Origin: Octadecabacter antarcticus 307
Lineage (GTDB): Bacteria; Pseudomonadota; Alphaproteobacteria; Rhodobacterales; Rhodobacteraceae
NCBI RefSeq assembly: GCF_000155675.2
Contig: NC_020911.1
Span: 920,501-984,500 of the forward strand
Length of the DNA stretch: 64,000 nucleotides
Direction: 5' to 3'
Each line of letters begins with the position of its first letter. Position 1 is the first letter of the stretch. Below, in pieces: positions 30,857 through 41,047 of the stretch. Under the pieces are notes generated by a model. That model had not been told where the DNA came from. It did not search any database and saw only the letters and a list, made by a program, of their open reading frames with translations. Position numbers and translations under genes: made by a program.

Positions 30857-32059
30857 ATGGATCGTCCACAGAACTACCGTTTTCACCAAGGGGATAAGGT
30901 TCTCCCGTTTGCCGACGCCGAATACGAAGGCCGCCTGACTAAGTTGCGGGCAAGTATGACGCACTTGGGTGTCGATGCCTGTGTTTTCACGTCGATGCAC
31001 AACATCGCCTATTATTCCGGCTTTCTGTATTGTGCGTTTGGGCGTCCCTATGCGTTGGTCGTGACCGCAACCGACAACGTCACAATGTCTGCTGGTATTG
31101 ATGCTGCACAGCCGTGGCGTCGCGGGTATGGTGACAACATTACCTACACGGACTGGCAGCGGAACAACTATTGGCGTGCGATCCAGTCTGTGACCGGGTC
31201 CGGCAAGGTTATCGGCTATGAGGGTGATAATCTGAGCCTTGCACAAAAGGCGCTGCTGGATGAATTCCTGACGCCAAAATCGTCGATGGATATAGCACCT
31301 GCGACGATGAAACAGCGGATGCACAAATCTGCAGCTGAGATCGAACTGATCCGGGCAGGTGCCAACGTTGCCGATGTTGGTGGCTACGCGATTAAAGAGG
31401 CCGTTAAAGTTGGGGCGCGTGAGATTGATGTGGCCATGGCGGGTCGCGATGCGATGGAATTGGAAATCGCGCGGCGGTTTCCCGATGCGGAATACCGCGA
31501 CACATGGGTCTGGTTCCAATCGGGTATCAACACGGATGGGGCGCACAACCCTGTCACGTCACGCAAGTTGGAAATGGGTGACATTCTTAGCCTCAATACC
31601 TTCCCTATGATTTCGGGCTACTACACAGCCCTTGAACGTACGATGTTTGTTGGCGAAGTGGACGATGCCAGCCGCAAAATCTGGGAGTCCAACGTTGCCG
31701 CCCACGAATACGGTATGTCCCTGTTGGTGCCCGGTGCGAAATGCAGCGACATCACACATAAGATCAACGACTTCTTTGCAGACGGTCAGTTGCTGCAATA
31801 CCGCACGTTTGGCTATGGCCACTCATTCGGGGTTTTGTCGCATTACTATGGACGCGAGGCGGGGTTAGAGTTGCGCGAAGATGTCGACACAGTTTTGGAA
31901 CCGGGGATGGTCATTTCGATGGAGCCGATGTTGACGATTGGCGCAGGCAACCCCGGGGCAGGGGGATACCGTGAACACGATATTCTTGTCATCAACGAAG
32001 ACGGTAACGAAAATATTACCGGCTATCCATATGGCCCTGATTTCAACGTTGTTGGATAA
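30857..32059 (+). CDS. Creatinase (creatine amidinohydrolase)
   Basis: Hydrolyses creatine to sarcosine and urea in the cytoplasm. 400 residues, the usual length, pita-bread fold of the M24 family. The N-terminal domain has SMHNIAYYSGFLYCAFGRPY and DAAQPWRRG. The C-terminal domain has WFQSGINTDGAHNPVTSRK with catalytic H230, LERT with E260, TFGYGHSFGVLSHYYGREAG, and GGYREHDILV with a C-terminal glutamate. These blocks follow the Pseudomonas creatinases closely, and the metal ligands of M24 aminopeptidases are absent as expected. GAAGGAG stands nine bases before the ATG. A Pot-type ABC importer starts 224 bases downstream, on the same strand. Confidence 0.93.
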   Translation: MDRPQNYRFHQGDKVLPFADAEYEGRLTKLRASMTHLGVDACVFTSMHNIAYYSGFLYCAFGRPYALVVTATDNVTMSAGIDAAQPWRRGYGDNITYTDWQRNNYWRAIQSVTGSGKVIGYEGDNLSLAQKALLDEFLTPKSSMDIAPATMKQRMHKSAAEIELIRAGANVADVGGYAIKEAVKVGAREIDVAMAGRDAMELEIARRFPDAEYRDTWVWFQSGINTDGAHNPVTSRKLEMGDILSLNTFPMISGYYTALERTMFVGEVDDASRKIWESNVAAHEYGMSLLVPGAKCSDITHKINDFFADGQLLQYRTFGYGHSFGVLSHYYGREAGLELREDVDTVLEPGMVISMEPMLTIGAGNPGAGGYREHDILVINEDGNENITGYPYGPDFNVVG

Positions 32060-32283
32060 TAGTACGACAATTTCGGCGCGCCGCCCATTTGGTCGCGCGT
32101 GGGCACCTTAAACTTCTTAATGGTTGATTTGCAGGATAATCGACTGAAAATAGGCCTAAAAACACGACGTTTGACTTTTATAATGCGGTTGTATTCTTGG
32201 AATAGGTCGATCAGGATCAAAATCAAGTTGGCGATTTTCTGCATTGATCGCACATAGACTTATCCGAAGGGGAAAAGTTCTCG

Positions 32284-33378
32284 ATGTTAGATAATCAATC
32301 GGCGTTTGTGGCTTTCGAGCGGGTCCAGAAAAGTTATGATGGCGAGGTTCTTGTCGTTAAAGACCTCAACCTGTCGATGCCCAAGGGCGAGTTTTTGACA
32401 ATGCTTGGGCCATCGGGGTCGGGCAAGACGACCTGCCTTATGATGCTTGCAGGATTTGAAACCGCAACACACGGCGATATTTTGCTGGATGGTGTTTCGA
32501 TCAACAACATCCCGCCGCACAAGCGCGGTATCGGCATGGTGTTCCAGAACTACGCATTGTTCCCGCATATGACGGTGGCAGAAAACCTGTCCTTCCCGTT
32601 GGAAGTCCGAAAGATTGGTAAATCTGAACGTGAAGAAAAAGTCATGCGCGCATTGGGCATGGTACAGATGCAGGATTTTGCAGGGCGGCGTCCGGCGCAA
32701 TTGTCCGGCGGTCAACAGCAGCGGATCGCGTTATCGCGTGCGTTGGTGTTTGAACCCGAACTTGTTTTGATGGACGAACCCCTTGGTGCGCTTGATAAGC
32801 AACTGCGCGAAACTTTGCAGTTTGAAATTACCAATCTGGCACATGAACTCGGCATTACGACCGTTTACGTGACCCATGACCAGACAGAAGCGCTGACAAT
32901 GTCGGATCGCGTCGCAGTGTTCGACGATGGCCGTATTCAGCAATTGGCGGCGCCGGATGAATTGTACGAGAAGCCGCAGAACAGTTTTGTTGCGCAGTTT
33001 ATCGGTGAAAACAACACGCTGGATGGTGTCGTGCAGGAGATCATAGGCGATACCTGTATCGTGAAGCTCGACAGCGGTGACATTATTGATGCCGTTCCGG
33101 TCAACGTTAAAGCAGTTGGTGAGCGCACGCAGGTGTCGATCCGCCCCGAACGTGTTGAATTCGATCGTTCGCGGCTGCATGACGATGCACATACGCTGAA
33201 GGCTGAAGTGCTTGAGTTTATCTATATGGGCGATATCTTTAGGACTCGCCTGCGGGTCGCAGGCAAGGATGATTTCGTGATTAAAACGCGCAACGCGCCG
33301 GATCAAAGACGACTGAAACCCGGTGAGATGATCGAAATTGGTTGGCTCGCACAAGATTGCAGGGCGCTCGACGCGTAA
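32284..33378 (+). CDS. ABC transporter ATP-binding protein, PotA type
   Basis: Cytoplasmic ATPase of 364 residues for the importer made with the next three genes. Walker A is GPSGSGKT, Q-loop is FQNYALFPHMT, the signature is LSGGQQQR, Walker B is LVLMDEPLGALD, and the switch is VTHDQTEAL. A C-terminal TOBE domain runs from about 245. The class imports polyamines or related cations. AGGGG lies ten bases before the ATG. Because creatinase lies immediately upstream, the substrate could be creatine or another guanidino compound; this is inferred from position only. Confidence 0.93.
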   Translation: MLDNQSAFVAFERVQKSYDGEVLVVKDLNLSMPKGEFLTMLGPSGSGKTTCLMMLAGFETATHGDILLDGVSINNIPPHKRGIGMVFQNYALFPHMTVAENLSFPLEVRKIGKSEREEKVMRALGMVQMQDFAGRRPAQLSGGQQQRIALSRALVFEPELVLMDEPLGALDKQLRETLQFEITNLAHELGITTVYVTHDQTEALTMSDRVAVFDDGRIQQLAAPDELYEKPQNSFVAQFIGENNTLDGVVQEIIGDTCIVKLDSGDIIDAVPVNVKAVGERTQVSIRPERVEFDRSRLHDDAHTLKAEVLEFIYMGDIFRTRLRVAGKDDFVIKTRNAPDQRRLKPGEMIEIGWLAQDCRALDA

Positions 33379-33465
33379 AGTCTCGCCTAAAAGGAAACAG
33401 CGCGGCGGTCGCCCGGACAATCGCGCTGAAAGAACCAAATCCGGGCAAACCAATGGGAGACTTCA

Positions 33466-34572
33466 ATGAAAACGACTATGAAACTGATGGCGACCACATG
33501 CCTGACGCTGTCCGCTACACTCGCGGCTGCTGACGGTCATATGGCCGATGAGATGACCATCGTTAGCTGGGGTGGCGCATACTCCTCCTCACAAGAAAAT
33601 GCCTATCATATTCCATATGCTGAAATGACTGGCGTTACGATTATCAACGACGCATCTTCTGCAGAAGCAGTTGCGAAACTTCGTGCGATGAGCGAAGCTG
33701 GTAACATCACATGGGACGTGGTTGATGTGGTTGCATCCGATGCGATCCGTCTTTGCGACGAGGGCCTTGCGCTGGAAATCGACTTCGACACTCAGCTTGC
33801 TGTTGGCGATGATGGTTCCACCGCGACCGAAGACTTTGGCGACCTGCTGGTGTCTGATTGCTTCATCCCGCAGATTGTTTATTCGACAACTGTCGGCTAT
33901 CGCACTGACCTCGTCGGTGACACACCGCCAACAGACATCTGCGCGATCTTTGACACAGAAACATACCCAGGCATGCGTTCGCTGGAAAAGCGTCCGATCA
34001 ACAACATGGAATGGGCATTGCTTTGTGACGGCGTAGCCAAGGCTGACGTGTATGACGTTTTGGAAACAGATGAAGGTCAGACACAGGCATTTGCCAAGCT
34101 CGACACCATCAAGGACAGCGTGATCTGGTGGTCCGCTGGTGCAGATACGCCACAGCTTTTGGCTGACGGCGAAATCATCATGGGCTCCACCTACAACGGT
34201 CGCCTATTTTCTTTGATCGAAGAGCAGGGCCAGCCGGTCGCAATGCTTTGGGACGCGCAAGTGTTTGACCTTGACGGTTGGATCATTCCAACTGGCTTGT
34301 CACCAGAGCGTGAAGCACGTGCGCTGGACTATGTTTATTTTGCGACGGACACGCAGCGTTTGGCTGATCAAGCCAAGTACATCAGCTATGGTCCAGCACG
34401 TGCATCTTCGGCACCGCTGGTCGGTCAGCACGCGACACTGGGTATCGATATGGCGCCACATATGCCAACTGATCCGGCGAACGCGACCAACACGTTCTTG
34501 TATAACTACACATGGTGGGCTGACTACCGTGACGATCTGGACGCGAAATTCCAGGTTTGGTTGTCGCAGTAA
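33466..34572 (+). CDS. ABC transporter substrate-binding protein, PotD-like
   Basis: Periplasmic binding protein of 368 residues. Signal peptide of about 22 residues (MKTTMKLMATTC, hydrophobic core, AAADGH). The mature part begins EMTIVSWGGAYSSSQENAYH, typical of PotD-like proteins, and has WSAGADTPQLLADGEIIMGS and YNGRLFSLIEEQGQPV in the second lobe, then a tyrosine- and tryptophan-rich end. GGGAG precedes the ATG. Located between the ATPase and permease genes and followed by a hairpin. Confidence 0.92.
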   Translation: MKTTMKLMATTCLTLSATLAAADGHMADEMTIVSWGGAYSSSQENAYHIPYAEMTGVTIINDASSAEAVAKLRAMSEAGNITWDVVDVVASDAIRLCDEGLALEIDFDTQLAVGDDGSTATEDFGDLLVSDCFIPQIVYSTTVGYRTDLVGDTPPTDICAIFDTETYPGMRSLEKRPINNMEWALLCDGVAKADVYDVLETDEGQTQAFAKLDTIKDSVIWWSAGADTPQLLADGEIIMGSTYNGRLFSLIEEQGQPVAMLWDAQVFDLDGWIIPTGLSPEREARALDYVYFATDTQRLADQAKYISYGPARASSAPLVGQHATLGIDMAPHMPTDPANATNTFLYNYTWWADYRDDLDAKFQVWLSQ

Positions 34573-34582
34573 CAACGATCTT

Positions 34583-34615
34583 TGGGGCGCGGCACTGCTG
34601 CGCCCCATCATTTTT
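34583..34615 (+). terminator. Hairpin with T run after the Pot-type binding protein gene
   Basis: Stem TGGGGCGC/GCGCCCCA with a 9-base loop, then ATCATTTTT. It lies ten bases after the stop and before the permease genes, so partial termination would favour the binding protein. Confidence 0.75.
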
Positions 34616-34634
34616 CTGAACAGGGGTGGCACAC

Positions 34635-36290
34635 GTGACATTGGTTTTGGCAGCAGACGGACGACCGCTTAAGGCGTCACTGAACCGCGCATTACGCCGC
34701 CAGAAACTGCGTGCGCTGATGCTAATTGCCCCACTTTTGATCTTTATTATGGTGTCCTTTGTGATGCCAATCGCGGACATGCTGTTCCGGTCTGTTGAAA
34801 ACGAGATCGTCGTTGAAACGCTGCCGCGCACGGTCGCCACCCTTGATGGGTGGGACAGTGAATCAGGGCAAGCCCCCAGTGAGGACGTTTTTGCCGCGCT
34901 TTATTTCGATTTGGTTCTGGCGACTGAATATAAGACCCACACGCGTTTGGGCAGCCGTTTAAACTACGAAATGTCGGGTATTTCGTCCCTGTTTCGTAAA
35001 TCTGGTCGCGGCGTTGGCCGTTTTACCACTGACACCTACACGGACGCAATTCAGGCGGCTGATCTGGCCTATAGTGATCCAGCACAATGGGCCGTCTGGA
35101 TGGCCGATGACGATGTGCGCGCCGCCTTGCCGATGACCGCAAATATCTATGATGCTTGGGCGACGATGATTATCGTGGCCGAAGAAGACGTGCCCGCTGA
35201 GGAAGTGCCGTGGGATTTCGTCTACACGTCGCTGTTCCTCGAAGTAATGGAAGGTGCTGAACCACCAATTGCGCTGGATCTGTCCGCTGTGGCCCCAGTG
35301 TCACTACGCGACCAGTTTGCCGATGTCGACGAAGACTGGCTCGATCCCGTGGTCTGGCAGATCGTAAAAATCTACTCCCCCGAATACACAAACGGATATT
35401 TTCTCAATTCCGTTGACCGACTTAAAGGGCTAGACGGCATCGAAGTGCGCCCTGAAAACGAGCAGATCTATATCACGCTGTTCATCCGCACGATGATCAT
35501 GTCGGGATCAATCATGGGCATGTGTGTCCTGCTCGGCTACCCGATCGCGTGGCTGCTCGCGAATTTGCCAGCTCGCAAAGCCAACATGCTGATGATTCTT
35601 GTGCTTTTGCCATTCTGGACATCGCTGTTGGTGCGCACATCCGCATGGAAAGTACTGCTGCAACGGCAGGGCGTGATCAACGACACGTTGGTTTGGTATC
35701 ATTCGACCTGGTTCGGCCAATTACTCGACCCCGTCTTTATGGGACTGCTGAATCTATGCTACGCTTTGGTCAATGCCATCACTTGGGTTTGGAATCTGAT
35801 CAATGGGATCTGGGGCGGAACGGATGGCTTGTATCTGGATTGGGCCGTCGCTGGCTTTGAACGCCTTGCGTTGATCAACAACCAAACGGGTACCATCATT
35901 GCAATGACGCATATTCTGTTGCCGTTTATGATCTTGCCACTGTTTTCGGTGATGAAGACAATCCCGATTGCCTACTTGCGGGCCGCGAAGTCGCTTGGTG
36001 CCACGAACTGGACCGCGTTCTGGCGGGTCTACTTCCCGCAGTCGGTGCCAGGCATCGGTGCTGGCTGCATCCTCGTGTTTATTCTGTCGATTGGCTATTA
36101 TATCACGCCTGAATTGGTTGGCGGCACCAAGGGTGTCTTTATCTCCAACCGGATTGCCTTCCATATCTCCAGTTCGCTTAACTGGGGCCTTGCGGCCGCG
36201 TTGGGTACCATTCTGCTGGTGGTCGTGATGGGGCTGTACTGGATGTACGACAAGATCGTTGGCATCGATAACGTGAAATTGGGGGGCTGA
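34635..36290 (+). CDS. ABC transporter permease, PotB-like, with long periplasmic insert
   Basis: Inner-membrane permease of about 551 residues, roughly 250 more than usual PotB proteins. The first membrane segment is at about residues 28-50. The next 220 or so residues are hydrophilic (including ETLPRTVATLDGWDSE and FEVMEGAEPP-like LEVMEGAEPPIALD) and should lie outside. The transporter core then follows with five hydrophobic segments and the coupling loop AAKSLGATNWTAFWRVYFPQ. The GTG at 34635, with AGGGGTGG upstream, was preferred over GTG 34626. It pairs with the next gene, three bases away. Confidence 0.9.
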   Translation: MTLVLAADGRPLKASLNRALRRQKLRALMLIAPLLIFIMVSFVMPIADMLFRSVENEIVVETLPRTVATLDGWDSESGQAPSEDVFAALYFDLVLATEYKTHTRLGSRLNYEMSGISSLFRKSGRGVGRFTTDTYTDAIQAADLAYSDPAQWAVWMADDDVRAALPMTANIYDAWATMIIVAEEDVPAEEVPWDFVYTSLFLEVMEGAEPPIALDLSAVAPVSLRDQFADVDEDWLDPVVWQIVKIYSPEYTNGYFLNSVDRLKGLDGIEVRPENEQIYITLFIRTMIMSGSIMGMCVLLGYPIAWLLANLPARKANMLMILVLLPFWTSLLVRTSAWKVLLQRQGVINDTLVWYHSTWFGQLLDPVFMGLLNLCYALVNAITWVWNLINGIWGGTDGLYLDWAVAGFERLALINNQTGTIIAMTHILLPFMILPLFSVMKTIPIAYLRAAKSLGATNWTAFWRVYFPQSVPGIGAGCILVFILSIGYYITPELVGGTKGVFISNRIAFHISSSLNWGLAAALGTILLVVVMGLYWMYDKIVGIDNVKLGG

Positions 36291-36293
36291 GAC

Positions 36294-37187
36294 ATGTCTG
36301 CATTGCCATCATATGCGACCAGGGGCCAACGGTTCTGGTATTACAGTTTCCGCGTCATTTGCGGGTTTATCTTTTTCTTCCTGATCGCGCCGATCATTGT
36401 GATTATTCCGTTGTCATTTAACGCGCAGAACTTCTTTACGTTCACGCCGGAAATGCTGGCTTTGGACCCGGCGGGTTTTTCGACCAAACACTATCAGGAT
36501 TTCTTTACCGATTCAGACTGGCAGTTGGCGCTGCGAAATTCGCTTAAGATTGCGCCGGTGGCAACGTTCCTGTCAGTGTCGCTGGGAACTTTGGCGGCCA
36601 TTGGTCTATCCCAAAGTCATGTTCCGTTTCGCCGCCTGATCATGGCGATCCTGATTTCGCCGATGATTGTACCACTGATTATCTCTGCGACAGGCATGTT
36701 TTTCTTCTATTCTAACCCCTACATCCCGACGCCTTTTGGCAGAATTGATCTGCCGTTCACGCTGACGGGTACCTATTTGGGCGTGGTTCTGGCGCATGCG
36801 GCGCTGGGTATTCCATTCGTCATCATCACTGTGACCGCGACGCTGGTTGGCTTTGATCAGTCCCTGACGCGGGCCGCGGCGAACATGGGCGCGAACCCTG
36901 TTACAACGTTCTTTAAGGTGCAGATGCCGCTAATTTTGCCCGGCGTGGTGTCGGGTGGCCTGTTCGCCTTTATCACGTCATTTGATGAAGTCGTGGTCGT
37001 TCTGTTCGTCGGTTCTGCTGCACAAAAAACACTGCCATGGCAGATGTTCACAGGCCTTCGCGAGCAAATCAGCCCGACCATTCTGGCGGTGGCGACGATC
37101 CTTATCGCGGTGTCTATCGTGCTGCTGATCGTGGTGGAAATGCTGCGTCGTCGCTCTGAGAGGTTGCGCGGCCTGTCCCCTAGCTAA
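36294..37187 (+). CDS. ABC transporter permease, PotC-like
   Basis: Inner-membrane permease of 297 residues with six hydrophobic segments, the normal size. The coupling loop is AAANMGANPVTTFFKVQMPL. An N-terminal stretch precedes the first membrane helix at about residues 20-42. A periplasmic loop follows with FFTFTPEMLALDPAGFSTKH. It forms the membrane part of the importer with the preceding permease. Last gene of the operon; a terminator follows. Confidence 0.94.
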   Translation: MSALPSYATRGQRFWYYSFRVICGFIFFFLIAPIIVIIPLSFNAQNFFTFTPEMLALDPAGFSTKHYQDFFTDSDWQLALRNSLKIAPVATFLSVSLGTLAAIGLSQSHVPFRRLIMAILISPMIVPLIISATGMFFFYSNPYIPTPFGRIDLPFTLTGTYLGVVLAHAALGIPFVIITVTATLVGFDQSLTRAAANMGANPVTTFFKVQMPLILPGVVSGGLFAFITSFDEVVVVLFVGSAAQKTLPWQMFTGLREQISPTILAVATILIAVSIVLLIVVEMLRRRSERLRGLSPS

Positions 37188-37218
37188 TCGGGCTTTCTAG
37201 ACAAAATGACTAAGATTT

Positions 37219-37245
37219 AAGCGCGGGGGTAGTGCCCTCGCGCTT
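37219..37245 (+). terminator. Terminator-like hairpin after the Pot-type operon
   Basis: AAGCGCGGGGG and CCCTCGCGCTT pair around TAGTG with one bulge, then TTC. It lies 31 bases past the permease stop. The T run is short. Confidence 0.6.
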
Positions 37246-37423
37246 TCATGGTTTGCGACGTCCCAAGGTAGGTCAGGTTTCGCAGGGTTCATTGATCACA
37301 AGCCTTGCGTTCTGTCGCGGCTCTCGCAAAGGTTGTGCTGATTTTGTGAGTGATCACTAGATTCTAGCTATGATGGTCAAATCAATAGAACCCGATGGGC
37401 CGTCCACCTTTGGGAGTAAACAC

Positions 37424-39065
37424 ATGACATTTAAACAAAAAACCTCTTACCTCGACAGCGGCATTCCTGATTGCGACAGGTGGTGCCGTGTTGGCTGACG
37501 GCCACGCGACGCAGCCAGATACGGGCCTAGCGCTCGCGTCTGATTAGTCGTTCACCTACTCCATCTTGGATGATTATCCGTCCATTGACCCTGCTTTGGT
37601 TGAAGACGTCGAAGGCGCGTCCGTTGCCCGTGACCTGTTCGAAGGCCTGATGACCGAAGACGCCACCGGCAACATGCAGCCCGGGGTTGCAACGAGCTTT
37701 GAGATGTCTGAGGATGGCATGACCTATACGTTTACGCTGCGTGAAAATGCCAAGTGGTCGAACGGTGATCCGGTTGTCGCGGGTGATTTCGTCTAAGGCC
37801 TGCAACGCGCCGCTGATCCGGCTACGGCATCGGAATATGCGTGGTACCTCGAAGTTATGGGCGTCGAGAATGCTGCCGCTGTGACCGCTGGCGATATGTC
37901 ATTGGACGCGCTGGGTATTTCGGCACCTGACGATTTTACGGTGGTCTATACAATCGACGCGCCGTGTCCGTATTTCCCGCAAATGACGACGTTCCCGACG
38001 ACTTTCCCGCAGCACCGAGCCACGATCGAAGCGCATGGCGATCAGTGGACCCGCGCGGGAAATATGGTGTCCAACGGTTCTTATGTGCTGGCTGAATACG
38101 TACCGGCAGAAAAGCTCGTGCGGTCGCGCAATGCGATGTGCTGGGACAATGACAATACCATCATCGAAGAGATCACGGCACCGATCATCAACGATTCCAA
38201 TCAGGCGCTCACATGCTATTTGACGGGTGAAGTCGATGTTGTGATGGACGTGCCAGCCGGTCAGTTCCCACGTCTTAGTGCCCAATACCCCGGTGAGGCG
38301 CTGAGCCTGCCGTCGTCGTGCACCTATTACTATCAGTTCAATCAGTCCGAAAGTGGTCCAGAGGCCCTGAAAGATGCGCGCGTGCGGCAAGCGCTGAGCC
38401 TTGCAGTAAACCGTGATATCATCACCGACAACGTGCTGGCGGGTGGTCAACGACCATCGTGGACACTGACCCACTGGGCGATTGGCGGCTTGTGACAGCC
38501 TGAGATTGCGGCGCAAGCCATGACCCAAGACGAGCGCAACGCCATGGCGGTCGCGCTGATGGCTGAAGCAGGTTACGGGACTGACAACCCATTGACGGTT
38601 GAGGTTATCTACAACACGTCCGACGGCCACCAATCCGTGGCCGTTGCGATTGGTCTGATGTGGAAGCCAACCTTGGGCGTCAAAGTGACATTGGCCAACC
38701 AAGAATGGGCCACGTTCCTGACCACACGTGGTGAGCAAAACTACGAAATTGCGCGCTCAGGCTGGTGTGCCGTTTACAATGAACCGTCCACCTACACGGA
38801 CCTTCTGACATCTGTATCTGCCTATAACGACGGCAAATCCGTCAATACTGAAATCGACGCCTTGGCGCAAGAAGCGAGGTTCGCGCAAGACGCCATGCCG
38901 CTCTATCGTCAGATGGAACAGATCGCGTCGGACAACGCTTACCTCCTGCCGATATACCAATACGCGTCCGTGCGGATGATCGCGTCCAATTTGGAAAACT
39001 GGCCAACAGAAAACTTGTTGCAGAACTGGTATTTCAAAGACCTATATATCAGCGCGCCCGAATAA
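37424..39065 (+). pseudogene. Oligopeptide-type ABC substrate-binding protein (OppA/DppA family), broken
   Basis: Remains of a periplasmic solute-binding protein of family 5, about 545 codons. From ATG 37424 a one-base change in the A run near 37437-37442 shifts the frame; after it the signal peptide (LIATGGAVLADGH) reads normally. The same frame then runs to TAA 39063-39065 but is cut by TAG 37545, TAA 37794 and TGA 38493. Family blocks remain: YSILDDYPSIDPALVEDVEG, FTLRENAKWSNGDPVVAGDF, AEYVPAEKLV, and VRQALSLAVNRDIITDNVLAGG. First gene of a five-gene operon in which all are broken. Confidence 0.93.
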
Positions 39066-39086
39066 CGTTTCGATCGTCTAGAAAAG

Positions 39087-39115
39087 CCCTCGCGCTGCCA
39101 TTGTGGTAGCGCGGG
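39087..39115 (+). terminator. Intra-operon hairpin after the dead oppA-like gene
   Basis: CCCTCGCGCTGCCA pairs with TGGTAGCGCGGG around TTG. It occupies the same place as the hairpins after the other two binding-protein genes of this window, at 5911 and 34583. Confidence 0.55.
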
Positions 39116-39133
39116 ACCTTGCCAAGGACACCT

Positions 39134-40121
39134 GTGTATAGCTTCATTGCAAAACGGCTTGCGGTCGCGGTGCCGACCCTGCTCATCCTCGTTATTTTCT
39201 AGTTTATCCTGATGTTCGCGGCCCTCGGTGGCCCGTTCAGCGGTGAACGCCCGCCTCCTGCGGCGGTGCTGGCCAACATCGAAGCCCGCTACGGCCTTGA
39301 TCAGCCCTACATCGTGCAGATATTCAACTACGACAAAACGTCGTATTTTATTTCGATTTTGGCCCGTCATTTCAATACCGCGACCGCACTGTGAACGATG
39401 TGATCGCCCAAGGCTTTCCCGTAACATTGACCTATGGCGCATGGTGGCCACTGGTGGCTGTGGTTGTCGGTGTCTCACTTGGTGTAGCGGCGGCGATCCG
39501 CCAGAACACGTGGCTAGACTACTTGGCAGTTGGTATCACCATCGGTGCACAGGCTTTGCCGAACTTCGTTATGGCGCCTGTGTTGGTGTTGGTGTTCACG
39601 CTTGGCCTTGGCTGGTTGCCTGGTGGTGGATGGTCTGGTGGTCTGCTGATTGATGCGTGCGAAGCAGGGGATCGGTTATGTTTCAATAATCCGTTCGGGG
39701 GGCCGTGCGGTTTGATTATCTGATCCTACCCGTCATCGCGCTGTCCACGTCCTACATGGCGTCCATCGCATGGATCACGCGATCTTCGATGCTTGAGGTG
39801 ATAAATTCCAAACTTATCCGCACAGCCATGGCCAAAGGTCTGCCCATGCGTCGCGTTATTTTCCGCCATGCTTTAAAGCCTGCGTTGCTGCCGGTGATCT
39901 CCTACCTTGGCCCTGCGGTCGTGGGGATGATCACCGGATCGGTCGTGGTTGATGTGGCGTTTTCCACTGGTGGTATCGGGCAGTTCTTTGTGAATTCCGC
40001 GTTCAACCGTGACTACGCCGTCATTATGGGCATCACCATTCTGGTCGGTGCGTTGACGATCCTGTTCAACCTTCTGGTCGATGTGCTTTACGCATGGATC
40101 GATCCGAAAATCCGCTACTGA
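39134..40121 (+). pseudogene. Oligopeptide-type ABC permease (OppB/DppB family), broken
   Basis: From a GTG at 39134 the reading gives a normal OppB start (FIAKRLAVAVPTLLILVIF), then TAG at 39200. The frame continues with MFAALGGPFSGERPPPAAVL and LDQPYIVQIFNY, then shifts by one base near 39330 (restored reading FDFGPSFQYRDRTVNDVIAQ). A further shift lies at about 39650-39705. The conserved end is intact: YLILPVIALSTSYMASIAWI, AMAKGLPMRRVIFRHALKPA (coupling loop) and DVLYAWIDPKIRY. Confidence 0.92.
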
Positions 40122-40132
40122 GGGAGGCTGCG

Positions 40133-41047
40133 ATGATTACGCAAACTGACGTGAAAATGCTGGAAGAAACCGCCCACCTCGCGCAGGTTCGGGGCCGATC
40201 ATTGTGGGAAGACGCCCGCGTCCGGTTCTTTCGCAACAAGGCCGCCGTTGCGGAGTTGTTCGTGCTGATCGCCATCTGCGCCTTTGCGTTGTTTGGCGGG
40301 TTATTTGCCAAGTTTGAACCAGACTATGTGGACTTCAGCCTGATGGGGGCAAACGCCTATCAGGGCGTTCCGTCGTTCGAGTCTGGGCATTACTTTGGCA
40401 CTGACATTGATGGGCGCGATCTGTTTGCGCGCACCGTACAGGGCACGTCGATTTCGCTTCTCGTGGGGATCGCTGGTCGCGGTGGTCGTTGGCACGCTTT
40501 ACGGCGCGTCGGCGGGATAAATCGGTGGGCGCACGGATGGCATCATGATGCGGATCGTCGATATCTTGATGTCGATCCCGTTCAGTTTGTGCTGATCCTG
40601 ATGCTGGTGATCTTCGCGCGGTCTATTTTGATGCTGATCATCGGCATCGGTCTGATCTCATGGCTCAATATAGCACGGATCGCGCGGGGGCAGATCTTGA
40701 CGATCAAGAACAAGGAATTCGTCGAAGCCGCGATTGCCACAGGCGTGTCGGCATTCACCATCATCCTGCGCAATATCATCCCAAACTTGCCGGGGATTTT
40801 GATCGTTTACGCGACGCTGCTGGTGCCGGAAATGATCATTTTTGAGAGCTCTATTTCCTACCTTTGCCTCGGCGTGCAAGAACCCAATACGTCGCTGGGT
40901 GCGCTGATCGAAGCAGGCGCGAGCCAGATGATTAACGGCACGCTTTAGATGCTGTTTTATCCGTTGGGTTTATTCCTCATCACGCTGTTCGCCTTCTTCT
41001 TTGTTGGCGACGGGCTGCGCGATGCACTTGATCCAAAGGACCGATAA
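40133..41047 (+). pseudogene. Oligopeptide-type ABC permease (OppC/DppC family), broken
   Basis: Starts at ATG 40133 (GGGAGG upstream). The N-terminal part reads well (SLWEDARVRFFRNKAAVAEL, HYFGTDIDGRDLFARTVQGT). Between about 40478 and 40585 the proper reading lies in another frame (VVVGTLYGASAG, then MMRIVDILMSIP), broken by TAA 40518-40520. The original frame resumes with FVLILMLVIFARS and the coupling region. A TAG at 40946-40948 cuts off the last 33 codons (FFFVGDGLRDALDPKDR). Confidence 0.92.
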
